NCBI GenBank assembly: GCA_014763545.1
Contig: JACXVD010000003.1
Location: 1 to 64,000 of the forward strand
Direction: 5' to 3'
Length of the DNA: 64,000 nt
Source: Sphingomonadales bacterium
GTDB lineage: Bacteria > Pseudomonadota > Alphaproteobacteria > Sphingomonadales > Sphingomonadaceae
Every line of letters starts with the position of its first letter. Positions within the stretch are counted from its first letter, which is position 1. The notes beneath the pieces were generated by a model, which was not told the origin of the DNA, ran no database searches, and saw nothing but the letters and a program-made list of their open reading frames with translations. Below are positions 33,249-42,494 of this stretch, piece by piece. The position numbers and the translations under genes were made by a program.

Positions 33249-35839
33249 CGTTCGGCTGTAGCAGCATCGACCCCGCGGCGCTGTGCGTAATCTTCCAGCT
33301 GGTCGCGCCCGATGCGGGCGACTCCGAAATATTCCGCCTGCGGATGGGCGAAATAGAAACCGCTGACCGCCGCCGTGGGTAACATGGCATAGCTTTCGGT
33401 CAGCATCAGCCCGGCATTCTCCTCCGCCTCGAGCAGTTCGAACAGGATCGGCTTCAAGCTGTGATCCGGGCAGGCGGGATAGCCCGGCGCCGGGCGGATG
33501 CCGCGATATTCTTCCTTGATCAGCGCCTCGTTGGTCAGCTGCTCACCCGGAGCATAGCCCCACAGCGTGGTGCGCACATGTTTGTGCAGCCGCTCGGCAA
33601 AGGCTTCGGCGAACCGGTCGGCCAGTGCCTTGAGCAGGATGTCGGAATAATCGTCATGGTCGGCGCGGAAGCGTGCGATATGCGGTTCGATCCCGTGGAT
33701 GCCGACCGCGAAGCCGCCGATCCAGTCGCCTGCTGGATCGATGAAATCGGCAAGGCAGTAATTGGCCCGGTCGCGGCTCTTGCGCACTTGCTGGCGCAGG
33801 AAGGGCAGGCGCACATGTTCCTCGCGGCGCACGCGGTGGATCGTCACATCGTCGCCATCGCGCGCGCAGGGCCAGAAACCCGCGACGCCTTTGGCGGTGA
33901 GCCATTTCTCGGAGACGATGCGGTCCAGCATCGCCTTTGCATCCTTGAACAGTTGCCGGGCGCTGTCGCCGACTACCTCGTCCTCGAGGATCGCGGGGAA
34001 TGTCCCCGCCAGTTCCCAGGCACGGAAGAACGGCGTCCAGTCGAAATGATCGACCAGATCGGCCAGGTCCCATTCCTCGAAAACATGCACGCCGGGCTGT
34101 TCGGGCGGTGCGGGCTTGTCCGAATAATCGCAGGCGAAACCGTTGGCGCGCGCTTCCTCCAGCGTCAGCAGCACGCTGTCGGTCTTGCCCGCGCGGACAT
34201 CGCGCAGGTGGGAATATTCGGCGGCGGTTTCCTCCACGAAGCCATCGCGCTGCGTATTGGAAAGGAGGCGCGAGGCGACGCCGACCGCGCGGCTGGCGTC
34301 GAGCACATGGACGACCGGCCCTTCGTAAGCCGGGTCGATCTTGAGCGCGGTGTGCAGCTTGCTGGTTGTCGCCCCGCCGATCAGCAAGGGGATATCCATC
34401 CCGGCACGCTGCATCTCTTCGGCGACGGTCACCATCTCGTCGAGCGAGGGGGTGATGAGGCCCGACAGGCCGATGATGTCGGCCTCCTCGTCTCGCGCGG
34501 TTTCGAGGATCTTCGACCACGGGACCATAACCCCCAGGTCGATCACCTCGTAGCCGTTGCACTGCAGGACCACGCCGACGATATTCTTGCCGATATCGTG
34601 GACGTCGCCCTTAACCGTCGCCATCACGATCTTGCCCTTGGACCTGGTCGCCGCATCCTTTTCCGCCTCGATGAACGGGATCAGGTGCGCGACCGCCTTC
34701 TTCATCACGCGGGCGGATTTGACGACCTGCGGCAGGAACATCTTGCCGCTGCCGAACAGGTCGCCGACGACGTTCATCCCGTCCATCAGCGGGCCTTCGA
34801 TCACCTCGATCGGGCGACCCTCGGCAGCCGCGATGGCGAGGCGCATTTCCTCGGTATCGTCGACGATATGTGCGTCGATCCCCTTGACCAGCGCATGCTC
34901 CAGCCGCCTTGCGACCGGCCAGCCGCGCCATTCGGCAGCCTGTTTCTCGTCTTCCTTGCTCTTGCCCTTGAAGCTTTCGGCCAGTTCGATCAGCCGCTCG
35001 GTCGCGTCTTCGCGGCGGCACAGGATCACATCCTCGCAGGCATCGCGCAGCGCGAGGTCGATATCGTCATAGATGTCGAGCTGGCCGGCATTGACGATCG
35101 CCATGTCGAGCCCTGCGGGGATCGCGTGGTAGAGGAACACCGAATGCATCGCGCGGCGCACCGTCTCGTTGCCGCGGAAGCTGAACGACAGGTTCGACAA
35201 GCCGCCCGAACAATGGACATGGGGGCAGCGTTCGCGGATTTCCTGCACCGCTTCGATGAAGTCGAGCCCGTAGCGGTCGTGTTCGGCAATCCCGGTCGCC
35301 ACCGCGAAGATGTTGGGATCGAAGATGATGTCCTCGGGCGGGAAACCAATCCCGGTGAGCAGCTTGTAGGCGCGCTCGCAAATCTCGACCTTGCGTGCCT
35401 TGGTATCGGCCTGACCGGTCTCGTCGAACGCCATGACGACCACCGCCGCGCCGTAATCCATGCATTTGCGGGCATGTTCGAGGAACGGTTCCTCGCCCTC
35501 TTTCATGCTGATCGAATTGACGATCGGCTTGCCGGAAACGCATTTCAGCCCGGCTTCGATCACCTCCCATTTCGAACTGTCGATCATCACCGGGACGCGC
35601 GCGATATCGGGTTCTGCGGCGATCAGCTTGAGGAAGGTGGTCATTGCCAGCTCGGCATCGAGCAGGCCCTCGTCCATGTTGACGTCGACCACCTGAGCAC
35701 CGTTTTCGACCTGCTGGCGCGCGACTTCGACCGCCTTGGCATAGTCGCCCGCCATGATCAGCTTCTTGAAGGCAGCCGATCCGGTGACATTGGTGCGTTC
35801 GCCGACATTGACGAAGCGGGAGGAGGAAAGTTCGTTCAT
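33224..35839 (-). CDS. metH: Methionine synthase, pterin/cobalamin/activation part
   Basis: The 871-residue protein covers MetH from the methyltetrahydrofolate-binding domain onward. It has the pterin domain ([19 protein letters not shown]), the cobalamin cap and the B12 site with the lower-ligand motif [17 protein letters not shown] (DxHxxG), and the SAM-dependent reactivation domain ([13 protein letters not shown] to the C-terminus with GYPACPDH). The homocysteine domain is encoded separately just upstream. The ATG at 35839 before [13 protein letters not shown] is chosen; more N-terminal in-frame sequence lacks homology. Part of the methionine operon downstream of metF. Confidence 0.95.
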   Translation of the reverse strand: MNELSSSRFVNVGERTNVTGSAAFKKLIMAGDYAKAVEVARQQVENGAQVVDVNMDEGLLDAELAMTTFLKLIAAEPDIARVPVMIDSSKWEVIEAGLKCVSGKPIVNSISMKEGEEPFLEHARKCMDYGAAVVVMAFDETGQADTKARKVEICERAYKLLTGIGFPPEDIIFDPNIFAVATGIAEHDRYGLDFIEAVQEIRERCPHVHCSGGLSNLSFSFRGNETVRRAMHSVFLYHAIPAGLDMAIVNAGQLDIYDDIDLALRDACEDVILCRREDATERLIELAESFKGKSKEDEKQAAEWRGWPVARRLEHALVKGIDAHIVDDTEEMRLAIAAAEGRPIEVIEGPLMDGMNVVGDLFGSGKMFLPQVVKSARVMKKAVAHLIPFIEAEKDAATRSKGKIVMATVKGDVHDIGKNIVGVVLQCNGYEVIDLGVMVPWSKILETARDEEADIIGLSGLITPSLDEMVTVAEEMQRAGMDIPLLIGGATTSKLHTALKIDPAYEGPVVHVLDASRAVGVASRLLSNTQRDGFVEETAAEYSHLRDVRAGKTDSVLLTLEEARANGFACDYSDKPAPPEQPGVHVFEEWDLADLVDHFDWTPFFRAWELAGTFPAILEDEVVGDSARQLFKDAKAMLDRIVSEKWLTAKGVAGFWPCARDGDDVTIHRVRREEHVRLPFLRQQVRKSRDRANYCLADFIDPAGDWIGGFAVGIHGIEPHIARFRADHDDYSDILLKALADRFAEAFAERLHKHVRTTLWGYAPGEQLTNEALIKEEYRGIRPAPGYPACPDHSLKPILFELLEAEENAGLMLTESYAMLPTAAVSGFYFAHPQAEYFGVARIGRDQLEDYAQRRGVDAATAERWLRPNLD

Positions 35840-35964
35840 CTCGGTAATCTCAAATCCATCCGTGCCGGGCCGGTCGAAACATCGCTCGTCACATCCGGCC
35901 TCGCACTGGAAGAAAACGGCTGCCCTTCGACAAGCTCGGGGCGAACGGAAGCTGGGCTGCCCTG

Positions 35965-37011
35965 TCAGGCCGCCATGGTGAAAGGTTCCAGCCCCGCGAG
36001 ACGCGTGGCGACCGGCGGATGGGGCAACTGGCGCGGCTCCATCCCGGCAACCGCCTGCGCGATCGCGGCGATATGCGCAGGCGTGGACCCGCAACACCCG
36101 CCCAGCGCATTGACCGCGCCGCCGGTGGCCCACTGGCGCAAATGGTTGGCGGTGGTTTCGGGCAGCTCGTCATATTCGCCCAGTTCGTTAGGCAGGCCGG
36201 CGTTGGGATAGGCCAGCACCAGCGTGTCGGCGATCCGGCCGAGCAGCTGGATATGCGGACGCAGCTGCTCTGCCCCGAAGGAACAGTTCAGCCCCACCGT
36301 CAGCGGCTTCGCATGGCGCACCGCGTGCCAGAATGCCTCGACCGTGTGGCCCGACAGATTGCGCCCAGACAGGTCGGTCAGCGTCATCGACAGCATGATC
36401 GGCACATCGCGACCCAACTGCCGCTCGAGCTGCCTGACCGCGTAGATAGCGGCCTTGGCGTTGAGCGTATCGAACACGGTTTCGACGAGGATGAAGTCCG
36501 CCCCGCCCTCGACCAGCGCGGCGGCCTGTTCGCGATAGACTTCGGCCAGGAAATCGAAGTCGATTTCGCGGAAGCCGGGGTCCTCCACATCGGGCGAGAG
36601 GCTGAGCGTCTTGTTGGTCGGGCCGATGGCACCCGCCACGAAGCGCGGGCGCCCGTCCTGCGCGGCGAAGTCATCCGCGGCAGTCCGCGCGATCTGCGCG
36701 GCGGCGATGTTCATCGCAGGCACCAGATCCTCCGCGCCGTAATCGGCCTGGCTGATGCGGTTGGCGGAGAAGGTGTTGGTCGACACCATGTCCGACCCGG
36801 CAGCGAGATAGGCGCGGGTAATCGCGTCGATCACATCGGGCCGGGTCAGCGCAAGGATATCGTTATTGCCCTTCTGTTCATGCGACAGGCCCAGCGTACC
36901 CGCATAATCGGCTTCCGACAGCCTGCGTTCCTGAATCTGGGTGCCGAAGGCGCCGTCGAAAATCAGGATGCGCTGGGCCGCTTGCGCAAGGAAGGCTTCG
37001 CGCGCGCTCAT
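35965..37011 (-). CDS. metH: Homocysteine S-methyltransferase part of methionine synthase
   Basis: This 348-residue protein is the N-terminal MetH module as a separate chain. It begins with [14 protein letters not shown] and carries the zinc cysteines in [10 protein letters not shown] and [10 protein letters not shown]. It activates homocysteine for methylation by the B12 protein encoded 125 bases downstream. The two-gene MetH is characteristic of several alphaproteobacteria including sphingomonads. It overlaps metF by four bases. Confidence 0.93.
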   Translation of the reverse strand: MSAREAFLAQAAQRILIFDGAFGTQIQERRLSEADYAGTLGLSHEQKGNNDILALTRPDVIDAITRAYLAAGSDMVSTNTFSANRISQADYGAEDLVPAMNIAAAQIARTAADDFAAQDGRPRFVAGAIGPTNKTLSLSPDVEDPGFREIDFDFLAEVYREQAAALVEGGADFILVETVFDTLNAKAAIYAVRQLERQLGRDVPIMLSMTLTDLSGRNLSGHTVEAFWHAVRHAKPLTVGLNCSFGAEQLRPHIQLLGRIADTLVLAYPNAGLPNELGEYDELPETTANHLRQWATGGAVNALGGCCGSTPAHIAAIAQAVAGMEPRQLPHPPVATRLAGLEPFTMAA

Positions 37012-37952
37012 GCCGCCTGCTCCATGCCCGCCGCGCCGCGTTTGGGTCGCAGCCCCAAGAGGTGGCAGGTGGCATAGGAAAGTTCCGCCCGGTTGAGCGT
37101 GTAGAAATGGAATTCGCGCACCTGTTCGGCATAGAGGCGGCGGCAGAATTCAGCGGTGACGGTGGCCGCCACCAGTTCCCGCGTGCGGGGATGGTCGTCC
37201 AGCCCGTCGAACACATGTTCCAGCCATTCGGGCAGTTCGGCACCACAGGCAGCGGCGAAGCTCTTGGTCCGCGCAAGATTGCTGATCGGCAGCACCCCGG
37301 GAACGATCGACTTGTCGATCCCCGCCGCCGCCGCGCGGTCGCGGAAGCGGAAGAAGGTGTCGGCGGAGAAGAAGAACTGGGTGATCGCGCGGTCCGCCCC
37401 GGCATCCAGCTTGCGCTTGAGATTGTCGATATCCGCCTCGGCGCTCACCGCGTCGGGATGCACTTCGGGATAGGCGGCGACCGAGATTTCGAAGGGGAAG
37501 CGCGCCTTCAGCCCTTCGACCAGCTCGGCGGCGCTGGCATAGCCTTGCGGATGCGGCTCGAACTTCGCGCCCGGCTGCCCGGCATCGCCGCGCAGTGCGA
37601 CGATGTGGCGGATGCCGGCATTCCAGAATTCCTCTGCCACGCGATGCGTCTCGTCCTTGCTGGCGCCGACACAGGTCAGGTGCGCGGCCACCGGCACCTC
37701 CACCTCGCTGCGCATCCGCCCGGCGAGCGACCAGCTGCGTTCCTTGGTCGATCCGCCCGCGCCATAGGTCAGCGAGACGAAATCGGGGGCCAGCTGCGCC
37801 ACCGACCGCACGGCTTCCAGCACCGCTGCCTCGCCCGCCTCGCTCTTGGGCGGGAAGAATTCGAACGACACCTTGATGTCGCCGGGCAGCCCCGCGAACA
37901 GCGGCGTGTCCGCAAAACGCAGGGATTGGTGGGGATAGAGCGGCTGGGTCAC
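37008..37952 (-). CDS. metF: 5,10-Methylenetetrahydrofolate reductase
   Basis: The 314-residue flavoprotein has the signature KVSFEFFPPKSE near the N-terminus, LTYGAGGST, and the FAD-contacting ALRGDAGQPG. It makes 5-methyl-THF for methionine synthase. It overlaps both neighbours by four bases (ATGA), consistent with one arsR/methyltransferase-metF-metH operon. Confidence 0.96.
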   Translation of the reverse strand: MTQPLYPHQSLRFADTPLFAGLPGDIKVSFEFFPPKSEAGEAAVLEAVRSVAQLAPDFVSLTYGAGGSTKERSWSLAGRMRSEVEVPVAAHLTCVGASKDETHRVAEEFWNAGIRHIVALRGDAGQPGAKFEPHPQGYASAAELVEGLKARFPFEISVAAYPEVHPDAVSAEADIDNLKRKLDAGADRAITQFFFSADTFFRFRDRAAAAGIDKSIVPGVLPISNLARTKSFAAACGAELPEWLEHVFDGLDDHPRTRELVAATVTAEFCRRLYAEQVREFHFYTLNRAELSYATCHLLGLRPKRGAAGMEQAA

Positions 37953-38971
37953 TTGGCCTGGGCTTTCTTCGTGGGACTATTGGATGTCCGGCGACGCGCC
38001 GGATCGAGCGTGGTCACCGGGTCGCCCTTGCGGGTGCCGGTCCAGATGTTGACGGCGAGTTGGCCATCGTCGAGCGTGCGGGTCGCGGCGGGAACGAAGC
38101 CCTGGCGGCCGAGCATCGCGCGCATCTGTTCGTCCGCGAAACCGAGCCGGGCGTGGGCATGGCGGCTGCGCAGTTCCTCGCGCCCATGGGCGGCGAGATC
38201 GACGATCGCGATACGCCCGCCGGGGCGGCAGACGCGGGCGGCCTCGGCCAGCGCATAGGCCGGTTCCTGCGCATAATGCAGCACCTGGTGGAAGATCACC
38301 GTGTCGAACCCGCCATCGGGCAGCGGCAGCGCGCCGAAATCGCCCTGCACCAGCTCGACCGAGGTCGCGGGCAAGCCCTGCAGCCGCGCACGGGCAAGGC
38401 GGAGCATTTCCGGGCTCTTGTCGAGCGCGACGATATGGTCCGCCGACGGGGCGAGCAATTCCGCGATCCGCCCGGTCCCGGTGCCGATATCGAGCAGGCG
38501 GCCAAGCGGCGCATCTGCCAGCGCATCGAGCAGCGCCGCCTCGACCTGGTCGGCGGGCACCAGCAGGGCACGCAGATTGTCCCACTCACCGGCATGGCGC
38601 GCGAAATATTCCGCCGCGCTGCGTTCGCGTGTGTCGCGGATCGCGGCGAGGTGGCGCCGGTCGGCCGCGCAGATATCGGCGAATTCGGCATCCTCCGCCT
38701 CGCCCGCGGCAAGCAGATGCGCCAGGCTGCGCTCCATCGCGCCGCCCCCGCGTTCGGAAATCGCCTGGCGCAGGAACACCCAGCTGCCTTCGCGCCGCCG
38801 TTCGGCGAGGCCCGCATCGCACAGGATCGCCACATGGCGCGACACGCGCGGCTGGCTCTGGCCCAATACGGTCGCCAGTTCGCCCACGGCCAGTTCCATG
38901 GTCGAAAGCAGCCGCATGATCCGCAGCCGCGTGGGGTCGTCGAGCGCCCGGATGATCGATTCGATCCGCAT
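37949..38971 (-). CDS. ArsR regulator fused to a SAM-dependent methyltransferase
   Basis: The 340-residue protein has an N-terminal ArsR winged helix (about 1-90: DDPTRLRIMRLLSTMELAVG, LGQSQPRVSRHVAILCDAGL). A class I methyltransferase domain follows (about 150-300) with the SAM motif LLDIGTGTGRIAELLA and VIFHQVLHYAQEP. Such fusions usually head metF/metH operons in alphaproteobacteria and are thought to sense SAM or homocysteine status. A palindrome 14 bases upstream of its ATG suggests autoregulation. The C-terminus is lysine-rich. Confidence 0.9.
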   Translation of the reverse strand: MRIESIIRALDDPTRLRIMRLLSTMELAVGELATVLGQSQPRVSRHVAILCDAGLAERRREGSWVFLRQAISERGGGAMERSLAHLLAAGEAEDAEFADICAADRRHLAAIRDTRERSAAEYFARHAGEWDNLRALLVPADQVEAALLDALADAPLGRLLDIGTGTGRIAELLAPSADHIVALDKSPEMLRLARARLQGLPATSVELVQGDFGALPLPDGGFDTVIFHQVLHYAQEPAYALAEAARVCRPGGRIAIVDLAAHGREELRSRHAHARLGFADEQMRAMLGRQGFVPAATRTLDDGQLAVNIWTGTRKGDPVTTLDPARRRTSNSPTKKAQAK

Positions 38972-38984
38972 CTGGGAAATGCAG

Positions 38985-39004
38985 ATATAAAGATATTTTT
39001 ATAT
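38985..39004. promoter_or_regulatory. Palindromic ArsR-type operator upstream of the methionine operon
   Basis: ATATAAA (38985-38991) and TTTATAT (38998-39004) form a perfect 7-base inverted repeat with a 6-base centre, immediately before the ArsR-methyltransferase start. This is the right form and position for autorepression. Confidence 0.6.
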
Positions 39005-39027
39005 GCGCAAGCGTATTTGCCCGAATA

Positions 39028-39807
39028 TCAGACCGAGACGCCGACCAGCAAACCGTCTGCCAGCCATTGGCCGAGCAAGCTTCCAGCAAGCGCCGCGGCC
39101 TCTTCCGGGCCTAGCCTGTCCGCCAGCAAGCTGCACGCCTCGCCATAGCTCGCGCCCGATTGCAGCAGCGCCAATGCTTCTGCGTCGGTGCGATCCGCCA
39201 TGCGGAACACGGGCGACAGACCTTCGCGCCAGACCACCAGGCCGCCCGGCTGCGCCAGCGTGTAATCGCCGACCGCCTCGTCCTGCTTGAGCGCGTTCCA
39301 CAGTTTCGCAATGTCGTGCGCGACACTGCATGTTTGCACCGCAGGCTGGAAGATCAGCCGCATTTCGGCCCAGTCCTCACCAGCAAAACCGGCCGTCGCG
39401 GCGACGAATCGCTCGCGGGTGAGCGGGGCCGCATCGGCGGCGACGAAGGCCGTATGCATCGCCCATTCCAGCCAGGCGAGTTCGGGCACCTCGGGATCGT
39501 TGGCGAACAGCTCTCCCAACACTTCGGGAAAGCCCAGCCCGGCATGGTCGAGGGTCCAGCTGGAGGGCGGCGTCGTGATCAGGTGATGCGCCGCAGCCGC
39601 TGCGAAGGCTTCGTCGCCCACCCATTGCACGGTGCGCGGGAACGTGTCGCGCAACGCCTCGACCAGCCGGGTGCGATAGGCGTTGCGATAGATGTCGAGC
39701 CCGCTGGCAAACCGCGCATTCCACCCCGAAGGCAAGGCAAGCGCGTCGGCCATGACATGCGCCATGAATTCGGCCTGCTGCGCGGCCAGTTCCGCCTGCG
39801 CGCTCAT
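39028..39807 (-). CDS. bufC: DUF2063 partner protein of the bufferin system
   Basis: The 259-residue protein starts at ATG 39807 (MSAQAELAAQQAEFMAHVM) and matches the DUF2063 family (LDIYRNAYRTRLVEALRDTFP, followed by a helical bundle). DUF2063 (BufC) proteins pair with DUF692 oxygenases and help recognise the precursor peptide. It overlaps bufB by four bases. The upstream open frame to 39966 is a shadow of bufB. Confidence 0.88.
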   Translation of the reverse strand: MSAQAELAAQQAEFMAHVMADALALPSGWNARFASGLDIYRNAYRTRLVEALRDTFPRTVQWVGDEAFAAAAAHHLITTPPSSWTLDHAGLGFPEVLGELFANDPEVPELAWLEWAMHTAFVAADAAPLTRERFVAATAGFAGEDWAEMRLIFQPAVQTCSVAHDIAKLWNALKQDEAVGDYTLAQPGGLVVWREGLSPVFRMADRTDAEALALLQSGASYGEACSLLADRLGPEEAAALAGSLLGQWLADGLLVGVSV

Positions 39808-40637
39808 GCCGCCACCTTCGCGCCCGCCTGCTGCATCGCGCGGGCGATATCGAGTTCGGCCAGCAGCTCCGCCAGCGGGGGGATCGCATCGTCGCGCTCG
39901 ATCATCACCGCCGCATCGCCCAGCATGTCGCTGACCTCGGCGAACAGGCGCCAGACCCCGTCGCAAATTTCGCGGTCATGCGTGTCGATGACGATTTCGC
40001 CCGGCGTATGCCCGGCAAGATGGACCTGGCGCACCCGCTCGAGCGGCAAGCCCGCGATATAATCGCGCGCCGAAAATCCGTGGTTATGGGCGCTGACGAA
40101 CACGTTGTTGACGTCGAGCAGCAAATAGCACCCGGTTCGCCGCGCCATTGCCGCGATGAATTCCCATTCTTCCATCTCGTTGCCGGGGAAGGCGCAATAG
40201 CTCGACGGGTTTTCGAACAGCATCGCCCGGCCCATCGCCTGCTGCGCGCGGTCGATATTGTCGCATACGACATCGAGCGCGGCGCGCGTATAGGGCAGTG
40301 GCAGCAAATCGTGGCTGTTGTGCGCGCTGGTGCGCGTCCAGCACAGGTGGTCCGACACCCACAGCGGATCGAGCCAGTCGGCCAGTTCGCGCAGCCGACG
40401 GAGGTAATCGGCGTCGAGCCCGTGGGCACTGCCGATCGACAGCGACACGCCATGCATCGCCACCGGATAGCGTTCGCGCACCCGGGACAGCACGTCGCGC
40501 GGTTTGCCGCCCGCGACCATGTAGTTTTCCGAGATGATCTCGAGAAAATCGACCGCCACCTCGCCTTCGAGGAAGTCGTGGTAGTGGCTGCGCCTGAGGC
40601 CGAGGCCGAGGCCGGCGAAGGTCTGGATGGTTGTCAT
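39804..40637 (-). CDS. bufB: DUF692 multinuclear iron oxygenase (BufB-type MNIO)
   Basis: The 277-residue TIM-barrel enzyme has the metal ligands expected of MNIOs: SHYHDFLEG, EIISENYM, MHGVSLSIGS, DHLCW, DVNNVFVSAHN, HLAGHTPGE and DTHD. In bufferin pathways it converts cysteines of the small BufA precursors into copper-binding heterocycles. The ATG at 40637 before TTIQTFAGLGLGLR is the conserved start. It lies between bufA1, across a hairpin, and bufC. Confidence 0.93.
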   Translation of the reverse strand: MTTIQTFAGLGLGLRRSHYHDFLEGEVAVDFLEIISENYMVAGGKPRDVLSRVRERYPVAMHGVSLSIGSAHGLDADYLRRLRELADWLDPLWVSDHLCWTRTSAHNSHDLLPLPYTRAALDVVCDNIDRAQQAMGRAMLFENPSSYCAFPGNEMEEWEFIAAMARRTGCYLLLDVNNVFVSAHNHGFSARDYIAGLPLERVRQVHLAGHTPGEIVIDTHDREICDGVWRLFAEVSDMLGDAAVMIERDDAIPPLAELLAELDIARAMQQAGAKVAA

Positions 40638-40647
40638 ATCGTGTCTG

Positions 40648-40709
40648 CCAAGGCAGGAGCGACCCGGGGAGGACGGGGTTCGGGTCAATGCCGGGCCGCT
40701 CCGCCTTGG
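40648..40709 (-). other. Stem-loop between bufA1 and bufB
   Basis: CCAAGGCAGGAGCG (40648-40661) and CGCTCCGCCTTGG (40697-40709) are inverted repeats with a single bulged base, making a 13-bp stem. In the minus-strand transcript it falls between the precursor and enzyme genes with no T-run, so it could protect the bufA1 message or attenuate transcription to keep precursor in excess. Confidence 0.55.
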
Positions 40710-40718
40710 AACGGTGGA

Positions 40719-41006
40719 TCAGCCGATGTCGCCGATCGTACCGCCCTTGGACAGGCAGGCCCCCGCCTTCATGGCCTTGAAGCCGTGGCCCTTGCAGCTG
40801 TTCATGCCCTTGCATTCGTGATCGGCAGTCGCGCAGTCGGCGCTGCCCTTGCAGCTGTTGACGCCGTAGCAGTGGACGGTGTCCTGCGCGCCGACGGCGG
40901 CACCGCGGCTGCCCGTCGGGGCATCGGCAGCGAAGGCGCTGATCGACGAAAGGGCAAGCGCGGCAGCGGCCGAGGCAATGGCAGTTGTCTTGCGGGTAAT
41001 GGTCAT
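40719..41006 (-). CDS. bufA1: DUF2282 bufferin precursor (six-cysteine)
   Basis: The 95-residue protein has a Sec signal peptide ([21 protein letters not shown]) and a mature core with six cysteines in [28 protein letters not shown] and GACLSKGG. This is the DUF2282/BufA1 pattern of a peptide modified by BufB before export to the periplasm, where bufferins sequester copper. The ATG at 41006 gives the natural signal peptide. First gene of bufA1-B-C under a SigF-type promoter at 41059-41085. Confidence 0.92.
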   Translation of the reverse strand: MTITRKTTAIASAAAALALSSISAFAADAPTGSRGAAVGAQDTVHCYGVNSCKGSADCATADHECKGMNSCKGHGFKAMKAGACLSKGGTIGDIG

Positions 41007-41058
41007 GCGAATTCTCCCTGAGAAAAGAGGCGGATCGCCCGAAGCGGGCATCGGCTGG

Positions 41059-41085
41059 TTCGATGGCCCGACCGCCAACGGTTAC
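41059..41085 (-). promoter_or_regulatory. SigF-type (ECF) promoter for bufA1-bufB-bufC
   Basis: On the minus strand GTAACC (41085-41080) and CGAA (41062-41059) are separated by 17 bases. This matches the GTAACC/CGAA pattern known for SigF-controlled promoters in Caulobacter. The predicted start lies about 45 bases before bufA1. Confidence 0.7.
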
Positions 41086-41109
41086 AGGCGGATCGAATAT
41101 TTCGTGGCT

Positions 41110-41135
41110 GTAACCCGGCCATCGGGTCGGTCGAA
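41110..41135 (+). promoter_or_regulatory. SigF-type (ECF) promoter for bufA2-doxX-sigF-nrsF
   Basis: GTAACC (41110-41115) and CGAA (41132-41135) are separated by 16 bases, and both elements recur in the mirror-image promoter for the opposite operon. It implies that the sigma factor encoded downstream drives its own operon. Confidence 0.72.
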
Positions 41136-41195
41136 CCAGAGGGCAGTTCCGGCAAGCGCCGGGACGTGATTTTCTGGAAAGACTGGAGCTTATTC

Positions 41196-41483
41196 ATGGA
41201 CCGTACCGATCTTGCCCGCCTCAGCACCCTCGCGCTCGCCGCCGGGGTAGCCGCAGGCATCGCGGCGATTCCCGCCGCTGCAGCCGAAAAGGCGCCGATG
41301 GAAAAATGCTATGGCGTGGCCAAGGCCGGCCAGAACGATTGCGCGGCGGGCCCCGGCACCAGCTGCGCCGGCACCTCCACCCGCGATTACCAGGGCAATG
41401 CGTGGAAGCTGGTGAAGAAGGGCAGCTGCACCAAGATCGCCACGCCCAAGGGCGCCGGATCGCTCACCCCGATCGACCGCTAA
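41196..41483 (+). CDS. bufA2: DUF2282 bufferin-like precursor (four-cysteine)
   Basis: The 95-residue protein has a signal peptide ([19 protein letters not shown]) and four cysteines in [22 protein letters not shown] and KGSCTKIA, with the CYGV start shared with BufA1. It looks like the second, BufA2-type precursor. No second oxygenase gene is nearby, so BufB may process both. The ATG at 41196 is chosen over an upstream one that adds ten residues before the signal. Confidence 0.87.
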   Translation: MDRTDLARLSTLALAAGVAAGIAAIPAAAAEKAPMEKCYGVAKAGQNDCAAGPGTSCAGTSTRDYQGNAWKLVKKGSCTKIATPKGAGSLTPIDR

Positions 41484-41508
41484 GCGGCACACGGGGAGGA
41501 GACACGCC

Positions 41509-41967
41509 ATGCAAGGCATGATTTCGCGCTATGACCGGCTGACTTGCCTCCTGTCGGGCCGGTTCGTCGAAAGCATCGCCTTGCTGGCGCTGCGCGTCGC
41601 GCTGGCCGGGATTTTCTGGCGATCGGGCCAGACCAAGGTGGTCGAGGGCACATGGCTGGAGGTAAGCGATGCCACGCGATACCTCTTCGAAAACGAGTAT
41701 TCGGGCGTCCCCCTCCCACCCGATCTCGCAGCCACCCTCGCCACCTGGTCGGAACACTTCTGGCCCGTGCTGCTGGTGCTCGGCCTCGCGACGCGCCTTT
41801 CCGCCTTTGCCCTGCTGGGCATGACGCTGGTGATCCAGATCTTCGTCTTCCCCGAGGCGTGGTGGACCACCCACATCCTGTGGGTCGCCATGGCGCTGGC
41901 GCTGGTCAGCCGAGGCGGCGGGCTCTTTTCGCTCGACGCAATTGTCGGCAGGATGCGCGGCAAATGA
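41509..41967 (+). CDS. DoxX-family membrane protein
   Basis: The 152-residue protein has four membrane helices and the DoxX motif ALRVALAGIFWRSGQTKV. DoxX-like proteins accompany DUF692/DUF2282 operons and may serve redox or quinone-linked roles; the exact function is unknown. The stop overlaps the sigma factor start (ATGA). Confidence 0.85.
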   Translation: MQGMISRYDRLTCLLSGRFVESIALLALRVALAGIFWRSGQTKVVEGTWLEVSDATRYLFENEYSGVPLPPDLAATLATWSEHFWPVLLVLGLATRLSAFALLGMTLVIQIFVFPEAWWTTHILWVAMALALVSRGGGLFSLDAIVGRMRGK

Positions 41968-42494
41968 TCGCCGACGAACAGACCCTTTCGCGGTTGATGG
42001 CCGCCAGCCAGCGCGGCGACAAGCGCGCCTACAGCGTGCTGCTGGACGAGGCCGGCAAGTGGCTGACGCGCTATTACCGCCGCCGCATCGCGCCCGACCA
42101 GCTGGACGATCTGGTGCAGGATGTACTCGTCTCGCTTCACCGCAAGCGCGCGAGTTACGATCCGACCCGCCCGTTCCTCCCATGGCTCGCGGCGATCGCG
42201 CGCTATCGCTGGGTCGATCATTTGCGGCGCGCCTATCGCAACCAGGAACAGGCGATCGACACGGAAGAGCCGTCCGAACCCGGCGACCAGGATGCCGTGC
42301 TGGCCCGCATCAGCCTCGAACGGCTGATGGAAAACCTGCCGCCCGCGCAGGCCGACGCGATCGAACTGGTCAAGATCGAAGGCTGTTCGATCCGCGAGGC
42401 ATCGGAACGCAGCGGGCAGAGCGAATCGCTCGTCAAAGTGAATATCCATCGCGGCCTCAAGAAGCTGGCCGCGCTGATCGAGAAGGCAGAATGA
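41964..42494 (+). CDS. sigF: ECF sigma factor, SigF-like
   Basis: The 176-residue protein has region 2 (YRRRIAPDQLDDLVQDVLVSLH) and region 4 (LPPAQADAIELVKIEGCSIR then EASERSGQSESLVKVNIHRG). It is paired with NrsF, as in the metal- and oxidant-responsive SigF system of Caulobacter, and both bufferin promoters carry SigF-like elements. Overlaps of four bases on both sides show strict co-translation with doxX and nrsF. Confidence 0.9.
   Translation: MIADEQTLSRLMAASQRGDKRAYSVLLDEAGKWLTRYYRRRIAPDQLDDLVQDVLVSLHRKRASYDPTRPFLPWLAAIARYRWVDHLRRAYRNQEQAIDTEEPSEPGDQDAVLARISLERLMENLPPAQADAIELVKIEGCSIREASERSGQSESLVKVNIHRGLKKLAALIEKAE

Noticed and set aside
33461-36211. 916-aa plus-strand frame opposite metH
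   Set aside because: No recognisable domains; metH on the minus strand is unambiguous.
36224-36445. Possible small plus-strand proteins in the methionine operon
   Set aside because: Low-complexity Ser/Arg shadow translations with no ribosome sites.
39001-39027. SAM/SAH riboswitch upstream of the methionine operon
   Set aside because: Only about 55 bases separate the neighbouring genes; the sequence is an AT-rich palindrome, not a structured aptamer.
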